A program made the position numbers and the translations under genes. Source: Legionella fallonii LLAP-10 (lineage in GTDB: Bacteria; Pseudomonadota; Gammaproteobacteria; Legionellales; Legionellaceae). From it: DNA of 64,000 nt. Location: assembly GCF_000953135.1 (NCBI RefSeq), contig NZ_LN614827.1:1455001-1519000 (forward strand), written 5' to 3'. Position 1 is the first letter of the stretch, and each line of letters starts with the position of its first letter. The notes under the pieces were generated by a model. The model saw only the letters and a list, made by a program, of their open reading frames with translations. It did no database searches and had not been told where the DNA came from. This document shows, in pieces, positions 40,937 through 51,299 of the stretch.

Positions 40937-41322
40937 ATTTTGCTCCTCAAAAAAAGATATAGAATAAATAGAATTCTTTCCAAATACGCTGCAGGGAGGA
41001 AAGAGCGAGAGGACACGGAGTGTAGAACCGCAGTGTACAAGCAAGTACATGAGGATTCGAGCACCGTATCGACGAAGCAATTATCCACAGCAGTAGAGTT
41101 TGGAAAGAAGTCTAATATAATAATAGAGTATCCACTCTATAGAATCACGCTATTTCCTTGATATCTAATAAGAATTACACTGTATCCAATATTTTTTATG
41201 GCGTGTTATATGATGCTGCATTCATGGCGTGTTTTAGAGATATGTTATCCGTGTATTATTAATGCCCTCTAATTCATTTAAGATGGATATAAAAATTAAA
41301 TAGGTTAAAAGGATTATTATCG
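40937..41322. other. glpD-glpK divergent intergenic region
   Basis: This gap must hold the promoters for both glycerol genes. It contains an 18-base palindrome (41123-41140) and an isolated perfect DnaA-box sequence TTATCCACA at 41081-41089. No gene or RNA is recognised. Confidence 0.5.
41123..41140. promoter_or_regulatory. Candidate operator palindrome for glp genes
   Basis: ATAGAGT-ATCC-ACTCTAT is a perfect seven-base inverted repeat between divergent glpD and glpK. Placement suggests a repressor or activator site; no glp regulator gene is visible in the window. Confidence 0.4.
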
Positions 41323-42789
41323 ATGAATTATTTATTGGCTATAGATCAAGGGACAAGCAGTACTCGAGCTATGATATATACTCTTCAAGGAGAGTTGATT
41401 ACAAGTAGTCAATATCCCATCACCCAATACTATCCTCACGCAGGATGGGTTGAACATGATCCTGAGGAGTTATGGCAAAAAACATTAACTGCCATTCGCG
41501 ATGTGGTCTTACAAGTTGATGGAAGCCAGATTCTATCGTGTGGTATTACCAATCAAAGAGAAACTACAATTATTTGGGATAAAAAAACAGGGGATTGTCT
41601 TTCGCCCGCTATAGTGTGGCAAGATAGACGTACAGAGAGTTATTGTCTTTCTCTGATGGAGTATTCCTCTTTAATTCAAGAAAAAACGGGATTGCTTCTT
41701 GACCCTTATTTCTCAGCAAGTAAATTAAACTGGCTATTGAAAAATCAACCTGAGGCAAGAGAACTAGCATCAAAGGGAGACCTTGCTTTTGGTACAGTTG
41801 ATAGTTTCTTAATTTGGCGATTAACAAAAGGTTGTAAACACGCCACGGATATTACTAATGCTTCTAGGACTATGTTATTTAACATTAAAAACGAGCAATG
41901 GGATAAAGATTTATTGCGGCTATTTAATGTTCCTGAATCGGCATTACCCCAGGTTTATTCTTGTGACGCACATTTTGGCCTTATAGATAAAGAGTGGTTA
42001 GGTTTTGAGCTTCCTATAACAGGGGTTGCAGGAGATCAACAGGCAGCACTGATTGGTCAGGGTTGTTTTGACAATGGTATGGTAAAAGCAACTTTTGGGA
42101 CAGGGGGATTTTTATTACTTAATACAGGTTCAAATCCAGTGAATTCTCAGCATAAACTTCTGACTACGGTTGCTTATAAGATAAAAGAAACGCTCGCTTA
42201 TGGTTTAGAAGGAAGTATCTATCATGCTGGTACAACAGTTAAATGGCTTCGTGATGAGATGAAGTTAATTTCATGCTCTGCTGAAACTGAGACCTTGGCG
42301 CAAAGTTTAGAGTGCAATGAGGGAGTTTATTTTGTTTCCTCTTTCACTGGACTTGGAGCTCCGCATTGGTTATCTGTATCGGGAGCCTCCCTTTTTGGAT
42401 TATCTAGAGCAACAAGTAGAGCTCATTTTGCAAGGGCAGCTCTAGAAGGAGTTTGTTATCAAACTCGAGATATCCTTACTTGTATGAGAGAGGACAGTCA
42501 TGTGGATTTGGCTTTATTAAGAGTTGACGGAGGAATGGCTGTGAATCAATGGTTTCTTCAGTTTTTATCTGATCAATGTCAGCTTCCTATTGAAAAACCC
42601 ACAGATATTGAAACAACTGCTAAAGGAGCTGCAATTTTAGCAGCAATTGGTTACGGAGTTTATGATTCGTTAGACGAGTTAAAAAATATATGCAATACCG
42701 AGCGCGCGTTTCACCCAACTAAATCAATCGAGATTGTTGAACAAGAATATAAAGGATGGAAAGATGCATTACATCATTTAATGTCTTAA
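41323..42789 (+). CDS. glpK: Glycerol kinase
   Basis: GlpK phosphorylates glycerol. This 488-residue FGGY kinase has the N-terminal LLAIDQGTSSTRAMIY, NQRETTIIWD, GVAGDQQAALIGQ, ATFGTGGF and the C-terminal VDGGMAVNQWFLQFL motifs. AAAGGA precedes the ATG. Together with glpD it allows growth on glycerol. Confidence 0.96.
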   Translation: MNYLLAIDQGTSSTRAMIYTLQGELITSSQYPITQYYPHAGWVEHDPEELWQKTLTAIRDVVLQVDGSQILSCGITNQRETTIIWDKKTGDCLSPAIVWQDRRTESYCLSLMEYSSLIQEKTGLLLDPYFSASKLNWLLKNQPEARELASKGDLAFGTVDSFLIWRLTKGCKHATDITNASRTMLFNIKNEQWDKDLLRLFNVPESALPQVYSCDAHFGLIDKEWLGFELPITGVAGDQQAALIGQGCFDNGMVKATFGTGGFLLLNTGSNPVNSQHKLLTTVAYKIKETLAYGLEGSIYHAGTTVKWLRDEMKLISCSAETETLAQSLECNEGVYFVSSFTGLGAPHWLSVSGASLFGLSRATSRAHFARAALEGVCYQTRDILTCMREDSHVDLALLRVDGGMAVNQWFLQFLSDQCQLPIEKPTDIETTAKGAAILAAIGYGVYDSLDELKNICNTERAFHPTKSIEIVEQEYKGWKDALHHLMS

Positions 42790-42828
42790 GATGTTTATGT
42801 AAAGCTCTGTCATCTAGAGCATCGAGAC

Positions 42829-43043
42829 CTGAGGTATCCCCACAAAATTATAACTTCTCTCGAATTACCGTGGCTTGACCACGGTATCCACACGTTGCAT
42901 TATTAAACCATCTGTATTTCTTCAATGAAGTGGTTAAAAATGAAATTTAATCGAGTCTATTTCTAACCATTACCCCTCTTGTAGATACCGTGGTCAAGCC
43001 ACGGTAATTTGATCTTTAATCAATATTTGGAGGGATACCTCAG
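42829..43043. repeat. Nested palindromic (MITE-like) element
   Basis: Outer inverted repeats CTGAGGTATCCC (42829-42840) and GGGATACCTCAG (43032-43043) enclose inner 21-base repeats at 42866-42886 and 42986-43006. Each inner repeat is itself a palindrome (TACCGTGG-n5-CCACGGTA) and the two are exact reverse complements. There is no coding frame inside. The form suggests a non-autonomous mobile element or a folded RNA. Confidence 0.75.
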
Positions 43044-43314
43044 CTCGCGAAGGCGCTCTCGCAAAGCGCACTGTGCTATAATGATTTTTCAATTCCAATT
43101 TTATTGAAGATTAAAAAAATCCAAGTCAAGACTGTTTTTTTATTATTTTTTTGTTATGATGACAGACCGCAATGGTATTATTCCTTTTTTCCTCTCTGTG
43201 GATATCCTTCTTTTTATAATACAAGCATCATTCCATCTTTATAGGTTATTTTTGTGAAACATCTTGCCTTATATGGCTTTGTAGCGCTTTATCGGATGTT
43301 ATACAAAGCATAAC

Positions 43315-43337
43315 TTATCCCCACTTTCTGTGGATAA
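43315..43337. promoter_or_regulatory. Facing DnaA-box-like sites
   Basis: TTATCCCCA and TGTGGATAA (reverse complement of the perfect DnaA box TTATCCACA) face each other five bases apart. A third near-match, TGTGGATAT, lies at 43196-43204. They could titrate DnaA or be chance in AT-rich DNA. Confidence 0.4.
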
Positions 43338-43463
43338 CTCTGTGAATACACCTTGGGTAAGCTCTAAAATCCTAGACCTAGCTTGATAATCTTTCTATTA
43401 ACCAAGTGCGATAAAAAAGAGCTAAATTGTTTATTAAGTATGATGAAATCATTTTATAAGGGA

Positions 43464-43593
43464 GAAGAAGAGACTCATCTTTCCAGATGAGTCCATAGTC
43501 CATTGCCTTGAGTAATCATCCACATCCTTGTGGCGGGCATCGTCCTTGATACCGAGACTAAAGTCCTTTTAAGACATCCATTGTCCTTACTCT
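43464..43593 (-). ncRNA. RsmY/RsmZ-type CsrA-sequestering small RNA
   Basis: Read on the minus strand, the ~130-base transcript holds nine GGA motifs, several in AAGGA or ATGGA context. Some lie in hairpin loops, for example CCACAAGGATGTGG and GGTATC-AAGGAC-GATGCC. It ends in a perfect terminator hairpin (GACTCATCT-GGAA-AGATGAGTC) followed by TCTTCTTCT. A promoter and a LetA box lie upstream. These are the hallmarks of the RNAs that titrate CsrA in the Legionella LetAS-RsmYZ-CsrA cascade. Which of RsmY, RsmZ or RsmX it is cannot be told. Confidence 0.85.
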
Positions 43594-43599
43594 GAAATT

Positions 43600-43628
43600 A
43601 GTATAGCAAAGGATAAAAAATACAATAA
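43600..43628 (-). promoter_or_regulatory. Promoter of the Rsm-like sRNA
   Basis: On the minus strand, TTATTG (43628-43623) and TATACT (43605-43600) are 17 bases apart, a good sigma-70-type arrangement. It places transcription start near 43593. Confidence 0.65.
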
Positions 43629-43650
43629 GGGACTTTGCTCTAAATAGGTG

Positions 43651-43664
43651 CAAGAAATTTCTTA
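43651..43664. promoter_or_regulatory. LetA-binding box
   Basis: CAAGAAATTTCTTA matches the LetA consensus as I recall it (TNAGAAATTTCTNA) at all but the first base. It sits about 58-71 bases upstream of the predicted sRNA start, the location expected for activation by LetA. Confidence 0.75.
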
Positions 43665-43792
43665 TAATGATAGAAGATATAATAGGGCGCTGATGTAGGA
43701 ACAAAATTATAGTGAGTATTGCATTCTAATTAAAATTTCTCACGCGGGCGAGGGGACTTCTCGTGCTCTCTGATATAGTATTCTACCTTTTA

Positions 43793-43826
43793 TTCCCTCT
43801 CCCCCTCCATTGAGGGGGAGAGGGAA
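43793..43826. repeat. Long perfect hairpin downstream of gltA
   Basis: A 15-base perfect stem (TTCCCTCTCCCCCTC with its complement) has a four-base loop CATT. It lies 58 bases beyond the gltA stop and lacks a T-run on that strand, so it may be a repeat-type palindrome or protect the 3' end of gltA mRNA. Confidence 0.6.
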
Positions 43827-43883
43827 ATTTATCTCATTTTGATGGCTATGAGCCATTTTGACCCAACCTACATTACATAAGGA

Positions 43884-45155
43884 TTATTTTACGTCCCTTT
43901 CAGTTTCACCAGTATAAAGCTGACGTGGTCTGCCTATTCTTGATTTACTAGCGACCATTTCCATCCAGTGACTCATCCAGCCCACGGTACGAGCCAAGGC
44001 GAATACAACCGTGAACATGTTCGTTGGGATACCTATAGCACTTAAAGTAAGACCAGAATAAAAATCGACGTTAGGATAGAGTTTTTTCTCAATAAAATAA
44101 TCATCTTCAAGAGCGATACGTTCTAATTCCATGGCCAACTTAAATAGGGGTTCATCTTTTGCACCGACTGCTTCCAAAACATCATAGCAAGTTTGACGCA
44201 TGACTTTTGCTCTTGGGTCATAACTCTTGTAGACACGATGTCCAAAGCCCATTAGACGGAAAGGATCATTTTTATCCTTAGCTCTCTCTATATAATGTCC
44301 TATACGACTGACATCGCCAATTTCTTTTAGCATATTAAGACATGCTTCATTCGCACCACCATGAGCAGGCCCCCATAAAGCTCCAATTCCAGCTGAAATA
44401 CAAGCAAATGGATTGGCGCCAGTTGAACCCGCGAGACGAACAGTAGATGTAGATGCATTTTGTTCGTGATCTGCATGCAGAATAAAGATGGTGTCCATGG
44501 CTCTGACCAATACTGGATCTGGAGTAGTATCCTCTGAGGGAACTCCGAACATCATATGTAAAAAGTTTTCCGCATAAGTCATTTTATTTTGTGGATACAT
44601 ATAAGGTAAGCCAGTGGAGTATTTATAACTCATTGCGGCTAAAGTAGGCATTTTGGCAACTAAGCGAATTGCAGAAATAAAACGATCTTGTGCGTTATTT
44701 AAATCCATGGTGTCATGATAGAATGCTGATAAAGCACCAACAATACCTACCATAATGGCCATTGGATGCGCATCACGACGGAATCCATTAAGGAACTGAT
44801 ACATTTGTTGATGTACCATGGTATGGTTGTTAATTAAATTAACAAACTCTTTCTTTTCTTCCTCATCAGGCAATTCACCATTAAGCAGGAGGTAACTGAC
44901 ATCAAGAAAGTCTTTTTTCTCTGCGAGTTGCTCTATAGGATAGCCTCTATATAACAAAACGCCTTTATCTCCATCAATATAGGTGATTTTAGACTCACAG
45001 GAGGCTGTTGATAAAAAACCTTGATCAAAGGTAAAGACACCGCTTGCTCCAAGTTGGGTAATATCAATTACATCATTACCTAAAGTAGGAGTATAGATTG
45101 GTAGTTCAAGTGGTTCTTGCCCTTCAATGCTTAGCTTAGCTGTCTTTTTTGTCAT
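43884..45155 (-). CDS. gltA: Citrate synthase (type II)
   Basis: GltA condenses oxaloacetate and acetyl-CoA. The protein is 423 residues, with the conserved [27 protein letters not shown] and [15 protein letters not shown] motifs bearing catalytic His and Asp positions. It is monocistronic and divergent from gyrA. Confidence 0.97.
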   Translation of the reverse strand: MTKKTAKLSIEGQEPLELPIYTPTLGNDVIDITQLGASGVFTFDQGFLSTASCESKITYIDGDKGVLLYRGYPIEQLAEKKDFLDVSYLLLNGELPDEEEKKEFVNLINNHTMVHQQMYQFLNGFRRDAHPMAIMVGIVGALSAFYHDTMDLNNAQDRFISAIRLVAKMPTLAAMSYKYSTGLPYMYPQNKMTYAENFLHMMFGVPSEDTTPDPVLVRAMDTIFILHADHEQNASTSTVRLAGSTGANPFACISAGIGALWGPAHGGANEACLNMLKEIGDVSRIGHYIERAKDKNDPFRLMGFGHRVYKSYDPRAKVMRQTCYDVLEAVGAKDEPLFKLAMELERIALEDDYFIEKKLYPNVDFYSGLTLSAIGIPTNMFTVVFALARTVGWMSHWMEMVASKSRIGRPRQLYTGETERDVK

Positions 45156-45565
45156 TGCGTCTCCTGATTATTTTTATACTATAAGCATTCATAGTAATCT
45201 TACTGTGCGGAACTATATAAAAATGGCTACCCGCAGTCAATTTAAACATTAATTTACTCTTTAATTGTTAGTATTAATGTTTGGAATAAAATCTAGAAAA
45301 ACGGCTGGAACTCAACTATTTCTCTAGATTTATAGATTGAGAAAATCAATGTTTCCGATACTAACTATATTATGGTAGAGAATTTTATGGATGAACAGGA
45401 AAATATATTATTTTAGTAGAATTATCCTCAATTAAAGATGAGTTTTATAGGGAATTTTTGCTGATTAAATAGATTCCTGGTGTTGATGATTCAATTACAC
45501 CTGTCTGTATGGTATCCTCTTACGCTGAATTTATCTTAATCATCGAATAAGGATACGTCCAAATC
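45156..45565. other. gltA-gyrA divergent intergenic region
   Basis: This 410-base AT-rich gap must contain both promoters. An eight-base inverted repeat (GTTAGTAT at 45267-45274, ATACTAAC at 45358-45365) flanks two TCTAGA sites. I see no gene, tRNA or clear -35/-10 pair. Confidence 0.4.
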
Positions 45566-48169
45566 ATGGTTTATTTAGCCAAAGAAGTCTTACCAGTTAA
45601 CATAGAAGACGAACTAAAGCAATCCTACCTGGATTATGCAATGAGTGTCATTGTTGGTAGGGCGTTGCCGGATGTTCGTGATGGATTAAAGCCCGTTCAT
45701 AGGCGAGTTCTTTTTGCCATGAGTGAGCTGAACAATGACTGGAATAAACCATATAAAAAATCTGCCCGTGTGGTGGGGGATGTCATCGGTAAATACCACC
45801 CACATGGTGATACGGCTGTGTACGATACAATAGTTCGTATGGCTCAACCTTTTTCCATGCGTTATCTCTTAGTTGATGGCCAAGGAAACTTTGGTTCTGT
45901 TGATGGTGATGCGCCTGCTGCTATGCGATATACCGAAGTACGAATGTCTAAATTAGCCCATGCATTATTGGCTGATTTAGATAAAGAAACCGTTGATTTT
46001 AGCCCTAACTACGATGAGACAGAGTTTGCTCCTGTCGTTTTACCTTCTAGAGTACCTAATTTATTAGTCAATGGATCATCAGGAATTGCGGTTGGAATGG
46101 CAACGAATATTCCTCCACACAATCTAACGGAAGTTATTAAGGCCTGTATTTCTTTGATCGACGATCCTGAGCTGAGCCTTGATGACATAATGGAAATTAT
46201 TCCAGGACCAGATTTTCCTACAGCGGCTATTATTAATGGTCGAGCAGGAATTATTCAAGGATATCGTACTGGGAAGGGGCGAGTTGTCATCCGTGCTAAA
46301 ACGGAGATAGAAACGGACGAGTCGTCTGGGCGTCAAGCCATCATTATTCATGAGCTACCTTACCAGGTAAATAAAGCACGCCTAGTTGAACGTATTGCGG
46401 AATTAGTTAGAGACAAGAAAATTGAAGGAATATCGGGTTTAAGAGACGAATCTGATAAGCAGGGTATGCGCGTTGTTATTGAATTAAAGCGTAATGAAGT
46501 TGCCGATGTAGTTTTAAATAATCTATACGCACACACTCAAATGCAAAATGTGTTTGGGATTAATATGGTCGCTTTAGTCGATGGGCAACCACGTACCCTC
46601 AATTTAAAACAAATTTTAGAATACTTTATTAAGCATAGACGTGAAGTCGTCACTAGAAGAACGATATTTGAATTGAAAAAGGCAAGAAGCCGGGCTCATT
46701 TATTAGAGGGGCTTGGGATTGCTTTAGCTAATATTGATGAGATGATTGCTCTGATTAAACAATCGCCTACACCGCAAGAAGCAAAAGAAGCATTGCTTGC
46801 TAAAGCGTGGGAGCCAGGCTTAGTTAGAGCAATGTTGGAAAAAGCTGGAAGCAATGCTTCTAGACCGGATGATTTAGGTACCGAATTTGGCTTGAATGTT
46901 GATGGATATAGGTTATCTGCTGAACAAGCCCAGGCAATTCTTGAGTTGAGATTGCATCGGTTAACTGCCTTAGAGCAAGATAAAATTCTAAATGAATTCG
47001 AAGAGTTATTACTTCTAATAAAAGAATTGCTGGATATACTTGCCTCTCCCGAACGATTAATGCAAGTGATTCGTGATGAGTTAGTCGAAATACAGACTCA
47101 GTTTGGTGATGAGCGGCGTACTGAAATTACTGCGTCCCAAGAAGATTTAACTATTGAAGATTTAATTACTGAAGAAGATGTAGTGGTAACCTTATCACAT
47201 CAAGGTTATGTCAAGTACCAGCCTATTTCAGCCTATCAGGCGCAGCGTCGCGGTGGCAAAGGTAAATCAGCAACCAACGTAAAAGATGAAGATTTTGTTG
47301 AGCGATTAGTGATTGCAAGTACTCATGATACGTTGCTTTGTTTCTCTAACCACGGCAAGCTGTATTGGTTAAAAGCATATCAATTGCCTTTGGCCAGTCG
47401 TATTTCGCGCGGCAAACCTATTATTAATATTCTCCCATTGACTGAGCACGAAGAAATTACAGCCATGCTTCCTGTACGTGAATATAAAGAAGAAAATTAC
47501 GTATTTATGGCAACGAAGAAAGGTACTGTTAAAAAAGTATCCCTTGAAGCCTTTAGCAGACCTCGATCTAACGGAATTATCGCTGTAGATTTGGATGAAG
47601 ATGATAGCTTAGTGGGTGTTGATATTACTGATGGTACTAGAGATATCATGTTATTTACCGATGCAGGAAAAGTAATTCGCTTTGATGAGAATAAAGTAAG
47701 ACCAATGGGACGTACTGCTCGAGGTGTTCGCGGGATTAGAATCGAAGAAGATCAAGCAGTGATATCTCTTGTTGTGGTTCATCCTGAAGGTACTATTCTC
47801 ACAGCGACAGAAAACGGTTATGGAAAACGTACTCATATTGATGAGTATCGTGTTTCAGGACGAGGCGGCCAGGGCGTGATCTCTATTCAAGTTACTGAAC
47901 GTAATGGAAAAGTAGTTCGCTCAGTACAAGTTACAGATAGTGATGAAGCAATGCTTATTACTGATAAAGGAACTTTAGTTCGCTTTAAAGTAAATGAATT
48001 ATCTGTCATTGGAAGAAATACCCAAGGAGTGCGTCTGATTAATGTCAGTTCTGGTGAGCACGTTGTCGGTATGCAAAAAATTGAAGATTTAGTTGATGAA
48101 TCCGATGATTTTGATGATGTGGACTCAACTGAAATTGAAGAAAATAACGATGAAAACCAAGATTTATAA
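45566..48169 (+). CDS. gyrA: DNA gyrase subunit A
   Basis: GyrA is the cleavage-religation subunit. The active Tyr122 (RYTEVRM) is present, and the C-terminal beta-pinwheel contains the GyrA-box QRRGGKG. In the quinolone region, positions 83 and 87 are Thr and Asp, the combination I recall as wild type in Legionella. It has 867 residues ending in an acidic tail and overlaps serC by 20 bases. Confidence 0.98.
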   Translation: MVYLAKEVLPVNIEDELKQSYLDYAMSVIVGRALPDVRDGLKPVHRRVLFAMSELNNDWNKPYKKSARVVGDVIGKYHPHGDTAVYDTIVRMAQPFSMRYLLVDGQGNFGSVDGDAPAAMRYTEVRMSKLAHALLADLDKETVDFSPNYDETEFAPVVLPSRVPNLLVNGSSGIAVGMATNIPPHNLTEVIKACISLIDDPELSLDDIMEIIPGPDFPTAAIINGRAGIIQGYRTGKGRVVIRAKTEIETDESSGRQAIIIHELPYQVNKARLVERIAELVRDKKIEGISGLRDESDKQGMRVVIELKRNEVADVVLNNLYAHTQMQNVFGINMVALVDGQPRTLNLKQILEYFIKHRREVVTRRTIFELKKARSRAHLLEGLGIALANIDEMIALIKQSPTPQEAKEALLAKAWEPGLVRAMLEKAGSNASRPDDLGTEFGLNVDGYRLSAEQAQAILELRLHRLTALEQDKILNEFEELLLLIKELLDILASPERLMQVIRDELVEIQTQFGDERRTEITASQEDLTIEDLITEEDVVVTLSHQGYVKYQPISAYQAQRRGGKGKSATNVKDEDFVERLVIASTHDTLLCFSNHGKLYWLKAYQLPLASRISRGKPIINILPLTEHEEITAMLPVREYKEENYVFMATKKGTVKKVSLEAFSRPRSNGIIAVDLDEDDSLVGVDITDGTRDIMLFTDAGKVIRFDENKVRPMGRTARGVRGIRIEEDQAVISLVVVHPEGTILTATENGYGKRTHIDEYRVSGRGGQGVISIQVTERNGKVVRSVQVTDSDEAMLITDKGTLVRFKVNELSVIGRNTQGVRLINVSSGEHVVGMQKIEDLVDESDDFDDVDSTEIEENNDENQDL

Positions 48170-49238
48170 TTTTGGTGCTGGTCCAGCAATGTTACCTGAG
48201 CCTATTCTTCAAAAGGCTCAGGAAGAGTTTTTGAACTGGAAAGACCATGGTATTTCCATACTTGAACTAGGGCATAGAACGCCGCAATTTACCCAACTTT
48301 TAGAGCATGCAGAACAATCTCTAAGAGAGTTATTGAATATACCAGAGAATTACCAGGTGTTGTTTTTAGGCGGCGCCGCTCGAATGCAGTTTGCTATGAT
48401 TCCCATGAATTTCTTGAGTCCACAAGAGCAGGCTGGCTACATTGTTACCGGCATATGGTCTCAAATGGCCCTTCAGGAAGCGCAACATCTTAAAAATGCA
48501 TACTGTATTGTGAGTAGTGAGGGAAATGGGTTTAAATCCATACCTACAGCAGATAGTTTACACATAAAAAAAGAGACTGCGTATATATATTATACCCCTA
48601 ACGAAACAGTAAATGGGGTTCGATTTCCCTACGTTCCTCAAATCGCCAGTATTCCTTTGATCGCTGATATGACTTCCTGCTTACTGAGTGAGCCTATAGA
48701 CATTAAGCAATATGGATTAATATTTGCTGGAGCTCAAAAAAATATTGCTAATGCGGGTTTAACTATTGTCATTGTTCGTGATGATTTATTAGAAAAATTA
48801 CCCACTCCAGTTGTTCCGACCATGATGAACTATAAAATTCAAGCAGAAAACCATTCTCTTTATGCCACATCCCCGGTATTTAATTGTTATTTAGCAGAGA
48901 AAATGTTTAATTGGATTAAAGAGCGCGGTGGTGTTAGTGCATTATTTGAACAGAATTGTTTAAAAGCAGCAAAATTATATCAATATCTTGATTCAACGGA
49001 TTTTTATGTAACTACTGTGGAAAAAGAGGCGCGCTCTATAGTTAATATCTGTTTTTCACTAAAAAAACAAGAATTGGAGCAGAAATTCATTACCCAGGCA
49101 GAGCAACAAGGACTTTATGCATTAAAAGGACATCGTTATGTAGGGGGACTTAGAGCCAGTCTGTACAATGCGATGCCGATGGCTGGCGTCGATTCCTTAA
49201 TTCATTTTATGTTTCAATTTGAGAAGGAAAATAGTTAG
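48150..49238 (+). CDS. serC: Phosphoserine aminotransferase
   Basis: SerC makes phosphoserine, and also serves pyridoxal phosphate synthesis. It has 362 residues. The N-terminus [15 protein letters not shown], the PLP lysine in FAGAQKN and the [11 protein letters not shown]-terminal motif are clear. I start at ATG 48150, inside the end of gyrA; a longer frame from 48093 adds residues foreign to the family. Confidence 0.95.
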   Translation: MKTKIYNFGAGPAMLPEPILQKAQEEFLNWKDHGISILELGHRTPQFTQLLEHAEQSLRELLNIPENYQVLFLGGAARMQFAMIPMNFLSPQEQAGYIVTGIWSQMALQEAQHLKNAYCIVSSEGNGFKSIPTADSLHIKKETAYIYYTPNETVNGVRFPYVPQIASIPLIADMTSCLLSEPIDIKQYGLIFAGAQKNIANAGLTIVIVRDDLLEKLPTPVVPTMMNYKIQAENHSLYATSPVFNCYLAEKMFNWIKERGGVSALFEQNCLKAAKLYQYLDSTDFYVTTVEKEARSIVNICFSLKKQELEQKFITQAEQQGLYALKGHRYVGGLRASLYNAMPMAGVDSLIHFMFQFEKENS

Positions 49239-50554
49239 TGAGCATACTTAACTTCGTGAGTAGTCCCGTTCATTCTATAGCCGGTGAGATTACTGTCCCT
49301 GGTGATAAATCTATTTCTCATCGCTCCATCATCTTTGGTTCTTTAGCAAAAGGTACTACAGTCATCAATGGTTTTCTTGATGGAGACGATTGTATGGCCA
49401 CTCTTGCTGCTTTTCAATCAATGGGGGTCGTCATTGAGGGGCCTACAAATCAGCAAGTAATAATACATGGAGTAGGTAAATACGGCTTAAAAAAGCCAAA
49501 CCACGTTATTGACTGTGGAAACTCAGGAACAAGTATGCGTTTGCTTGCGGGACTGCTTGCTGCACAGCCTTTTGATAGTCAGTTGACTGGCGATGAAAGT
49601 TTGCTGAAAAGACCTATGTTGAGAATAAGTAAACCATTAATTCAAATGGGGGCAGAGATTATAACCAATGAAGGGAAGCCTCCGATTATTATAAAAGGTG
49701 GGAAGGAGCTAAAAGCAATCAGTTACCTAATGCCAGAAGCAAGTGCCCAGGTAAAATCATGTATTTTATTAGCTGGCCTTTATGCAAAAGGGACTACCAA
49801 AATAACAGAAACAGGTGTGAGTCGTGATCATACGGAATTGATGTTAAAAACATTTTCTTATCCCATACACCAGACTGAGCAATCAATAGAAATTAATGCA
49901 GATAGCGAATGCTTCGGAACTACAATTAATGTTCCCGGTGATTTATCTTCAGCCGCTTTTTTTATTGTCGCGGCAACTATTATTCCTGGCGCTAATGTTG
50001 TAATACGTAACGTGGGTATTAACTCAACACGTACAGGCATTATTCATATATTAAGGGAAATGGGTGCTAATATAGAAATGATCAATGAACGTCAGTGGGG
50101 GGAAGAATCCGTCGCTGATTTACACGTTACTTATTCTCCGCTAAAAGGAATTGATATATCTCCTGCTATGGTGCCTTTAGCAATTGATGAGTTTCCGATT
50201 ATTTTTATCGCTGCAGCATGTGCTCATGGTCAAACAACGCTCAAAGGAGCGAAAGAGTTGAGACTAAAGGAGAGCGATCGTATAGGGGCTATGGTTGACG
50301 GACTTGTTGCGCTTGGGATAGAGGCTGAAGGATTTGATGATGGAGTGGTTATTAAAGGAGGAACCATGCAGGGAGGGGTGGTTGATAGCAGGGGGGATCA
50401 TCGTATTGCCATGTCTTTTGCTATTGCTGGCGCTGTATCCAAGACACCAATAACCATCAAGAACTGCGCTAATGTAGCGACATCTTTTCCTACCTTTGTA
50501 TCTACAGCAACTAAACTTCATTTTCGACTAGAGGAAATAATTGATAATGCATGA
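49238..50554 (+). CDS. aroA: EPSP synthase (5-enolpyruvylshikimate-3-phosphate synthase)
   Basis: AroA joins shikimate-3-phosphate and PEP. GDKSISHR and GNSGTSMR (PEP and substrate binding) and LRLKESDRI are present. GTG 49238 overlaps the serC stop by one base. Its 438 residues and the GNSGTSMR version of the motif resemble class II enzymes, which are often less glyphosate-sensitive; that property is inferred. Confidence 0.96.
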   Translation: MSILNFVSSPVHSIAGEITVPGDKSISHRSIIFGSLAKGTTVINGFLDGDDCMATLAAFQSMGVVIEGPTNQQVIIHGVGKYGLKKPNHVIDCGNSGTSMRLLAGLLAAQPFDSQLTGDESLLKRPMLRISKPLIQMGAEIITNEGKPPIIIKGGKELKAISYLMPEASAQVKSCILLAGLYAKGTTKITETGVSRDHTELMLKTFSYPIHQTEQSIEINADSECFGTTINVPGDLSSAAFFIVAATIIPGANVVIRNVGINSTRTGIIHILREMGANIEMINERQWGEESVADLHVTYSPLKGIDISPAMVPLAIDEFPIIFIAAACAHGQTTLKGAKELRLKESDRIGAMVDGLVALGIEAEGFDDGVVIKGGTMQGGVVDSRGDHRIAMSFAIAGAVSKTPITIKNCANVATSFPTFVSTATKLHFRLEEIIDNA

Positions 50555-51236
50555 CAGAAATGTACCCGTTATTACTTTGGATGGACCAAGTGGGACAGGC
50601 AAGGGGACTATCTGTCTCCTGCTCGCGAAACATCTTCATTGGAATATGCTTGATAGTGGTGCTATTTACCGTGTTTTAGCTTATGCGGCAAGAAAAAATA
50701 ATATAGAAACTCACGAAACTGATAAATTAACCCATTTAGCGCGTACTTTAGATCTTCGTTTTGAGTCTGTGGGAAATAATGAGTCCAGTGTAATATTGGA
50801 TAATGTATCTATAAATGAGCAAATTCGCACAGAACAATGTGGACAAGATGCATCACAAATTGCTGTAATTCCTGAAGTAAGGGCTGCTTTATTAGAGCGG
50901 CAGCGTGCATTTGCAAAACTCCCTGGACTAGTCACTGATGGGCGTGATATGGGTACTGTAGTATTTCCCAATGCCATTTTGAAGGTTTTCCTTTATGCAA
51001 GTGAAGAGGAAAGAGCAAATAGACGTTTTTTACAGTTGAAAGAAAAACAAATTAATGTTAGCCTCGCGCAAGTTGTAGAAGAACTGGCTAAACGTGACGC
51101 AAGGGATATAGCACGCACACATGCGCCATTAAAACCTGCTGAAGATGCAGTACAGATTGATACAACTGGGCTATCAATTGTACAAGTGCTTAATATTGTA
51201 TTAAAATTAACGGATGAGCGCTTGAAAAGTTCATAG
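50547..51236 (+). CDS. cmk: Cytidylate kinase
   Basis: Cmk phosphorylates CMP and dCMP. The P-loop LDGPSGTGKG, LDSGAIYR and TDGRDMGTVVFP motifs are present in a 229-residue protein. ATG 50547 overlaps aroA by eight bases. A TTG two codons upstream (50541) has better spacing to GAGGA and could be the true start. The serC-aroA-cmk-rpsA order is common in gammaproteobacteria. Confidence 0.95.
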   Translation: MHDRNVPVITLDGPSGTGKGTICLLLAKHLHWNMLDSGAIYRVLAYAARKNNIETHETDKLTHLARTLDLRFESVGNNESSVILDNVSINEQIRTEQCGQDASQIAVIPEVRAALLERQRAFAKLPGLVTDGRDMGTVVFPNAILKVFLYASEEERANRRFLQLKEKQINVSLAQVVEELAKRDARDIARTHAPLKPAEDAVQIDTTGLSIVQVLNIVLKLTDERLKSS

Positions 51237-51299
51237 CTATTACGGGGGAAAGATGGGTGGAACTCATTCTTTCATTTTTTTACTAAAGAGTTTACTAAC

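Noticed and set aside
40937..41080. N-terminal extension of glpD to 41080
   Set aside because: Extra residues precede the FAD motif, have no family match, and ATG 40936 has a strong ribosome-binding site.
43315..43337. Replication origin
   Set aside because: Too few DnaA boxes, no AT-rich unwinding array and no dnaA/dnaN/gidA neighbours.
45812..45826. GyrA Thr83 as a quinolone-resistance change
   Set aside because: Thr83 with Asp87 is, as I recall, the wild-type state in Legionella; no resistance mutation is evident.
48093..48149. N-terminal extension of serC
   Set aside because: It lies in gyrA coding sequence in another frame; the family N-terminus begins at 48150.
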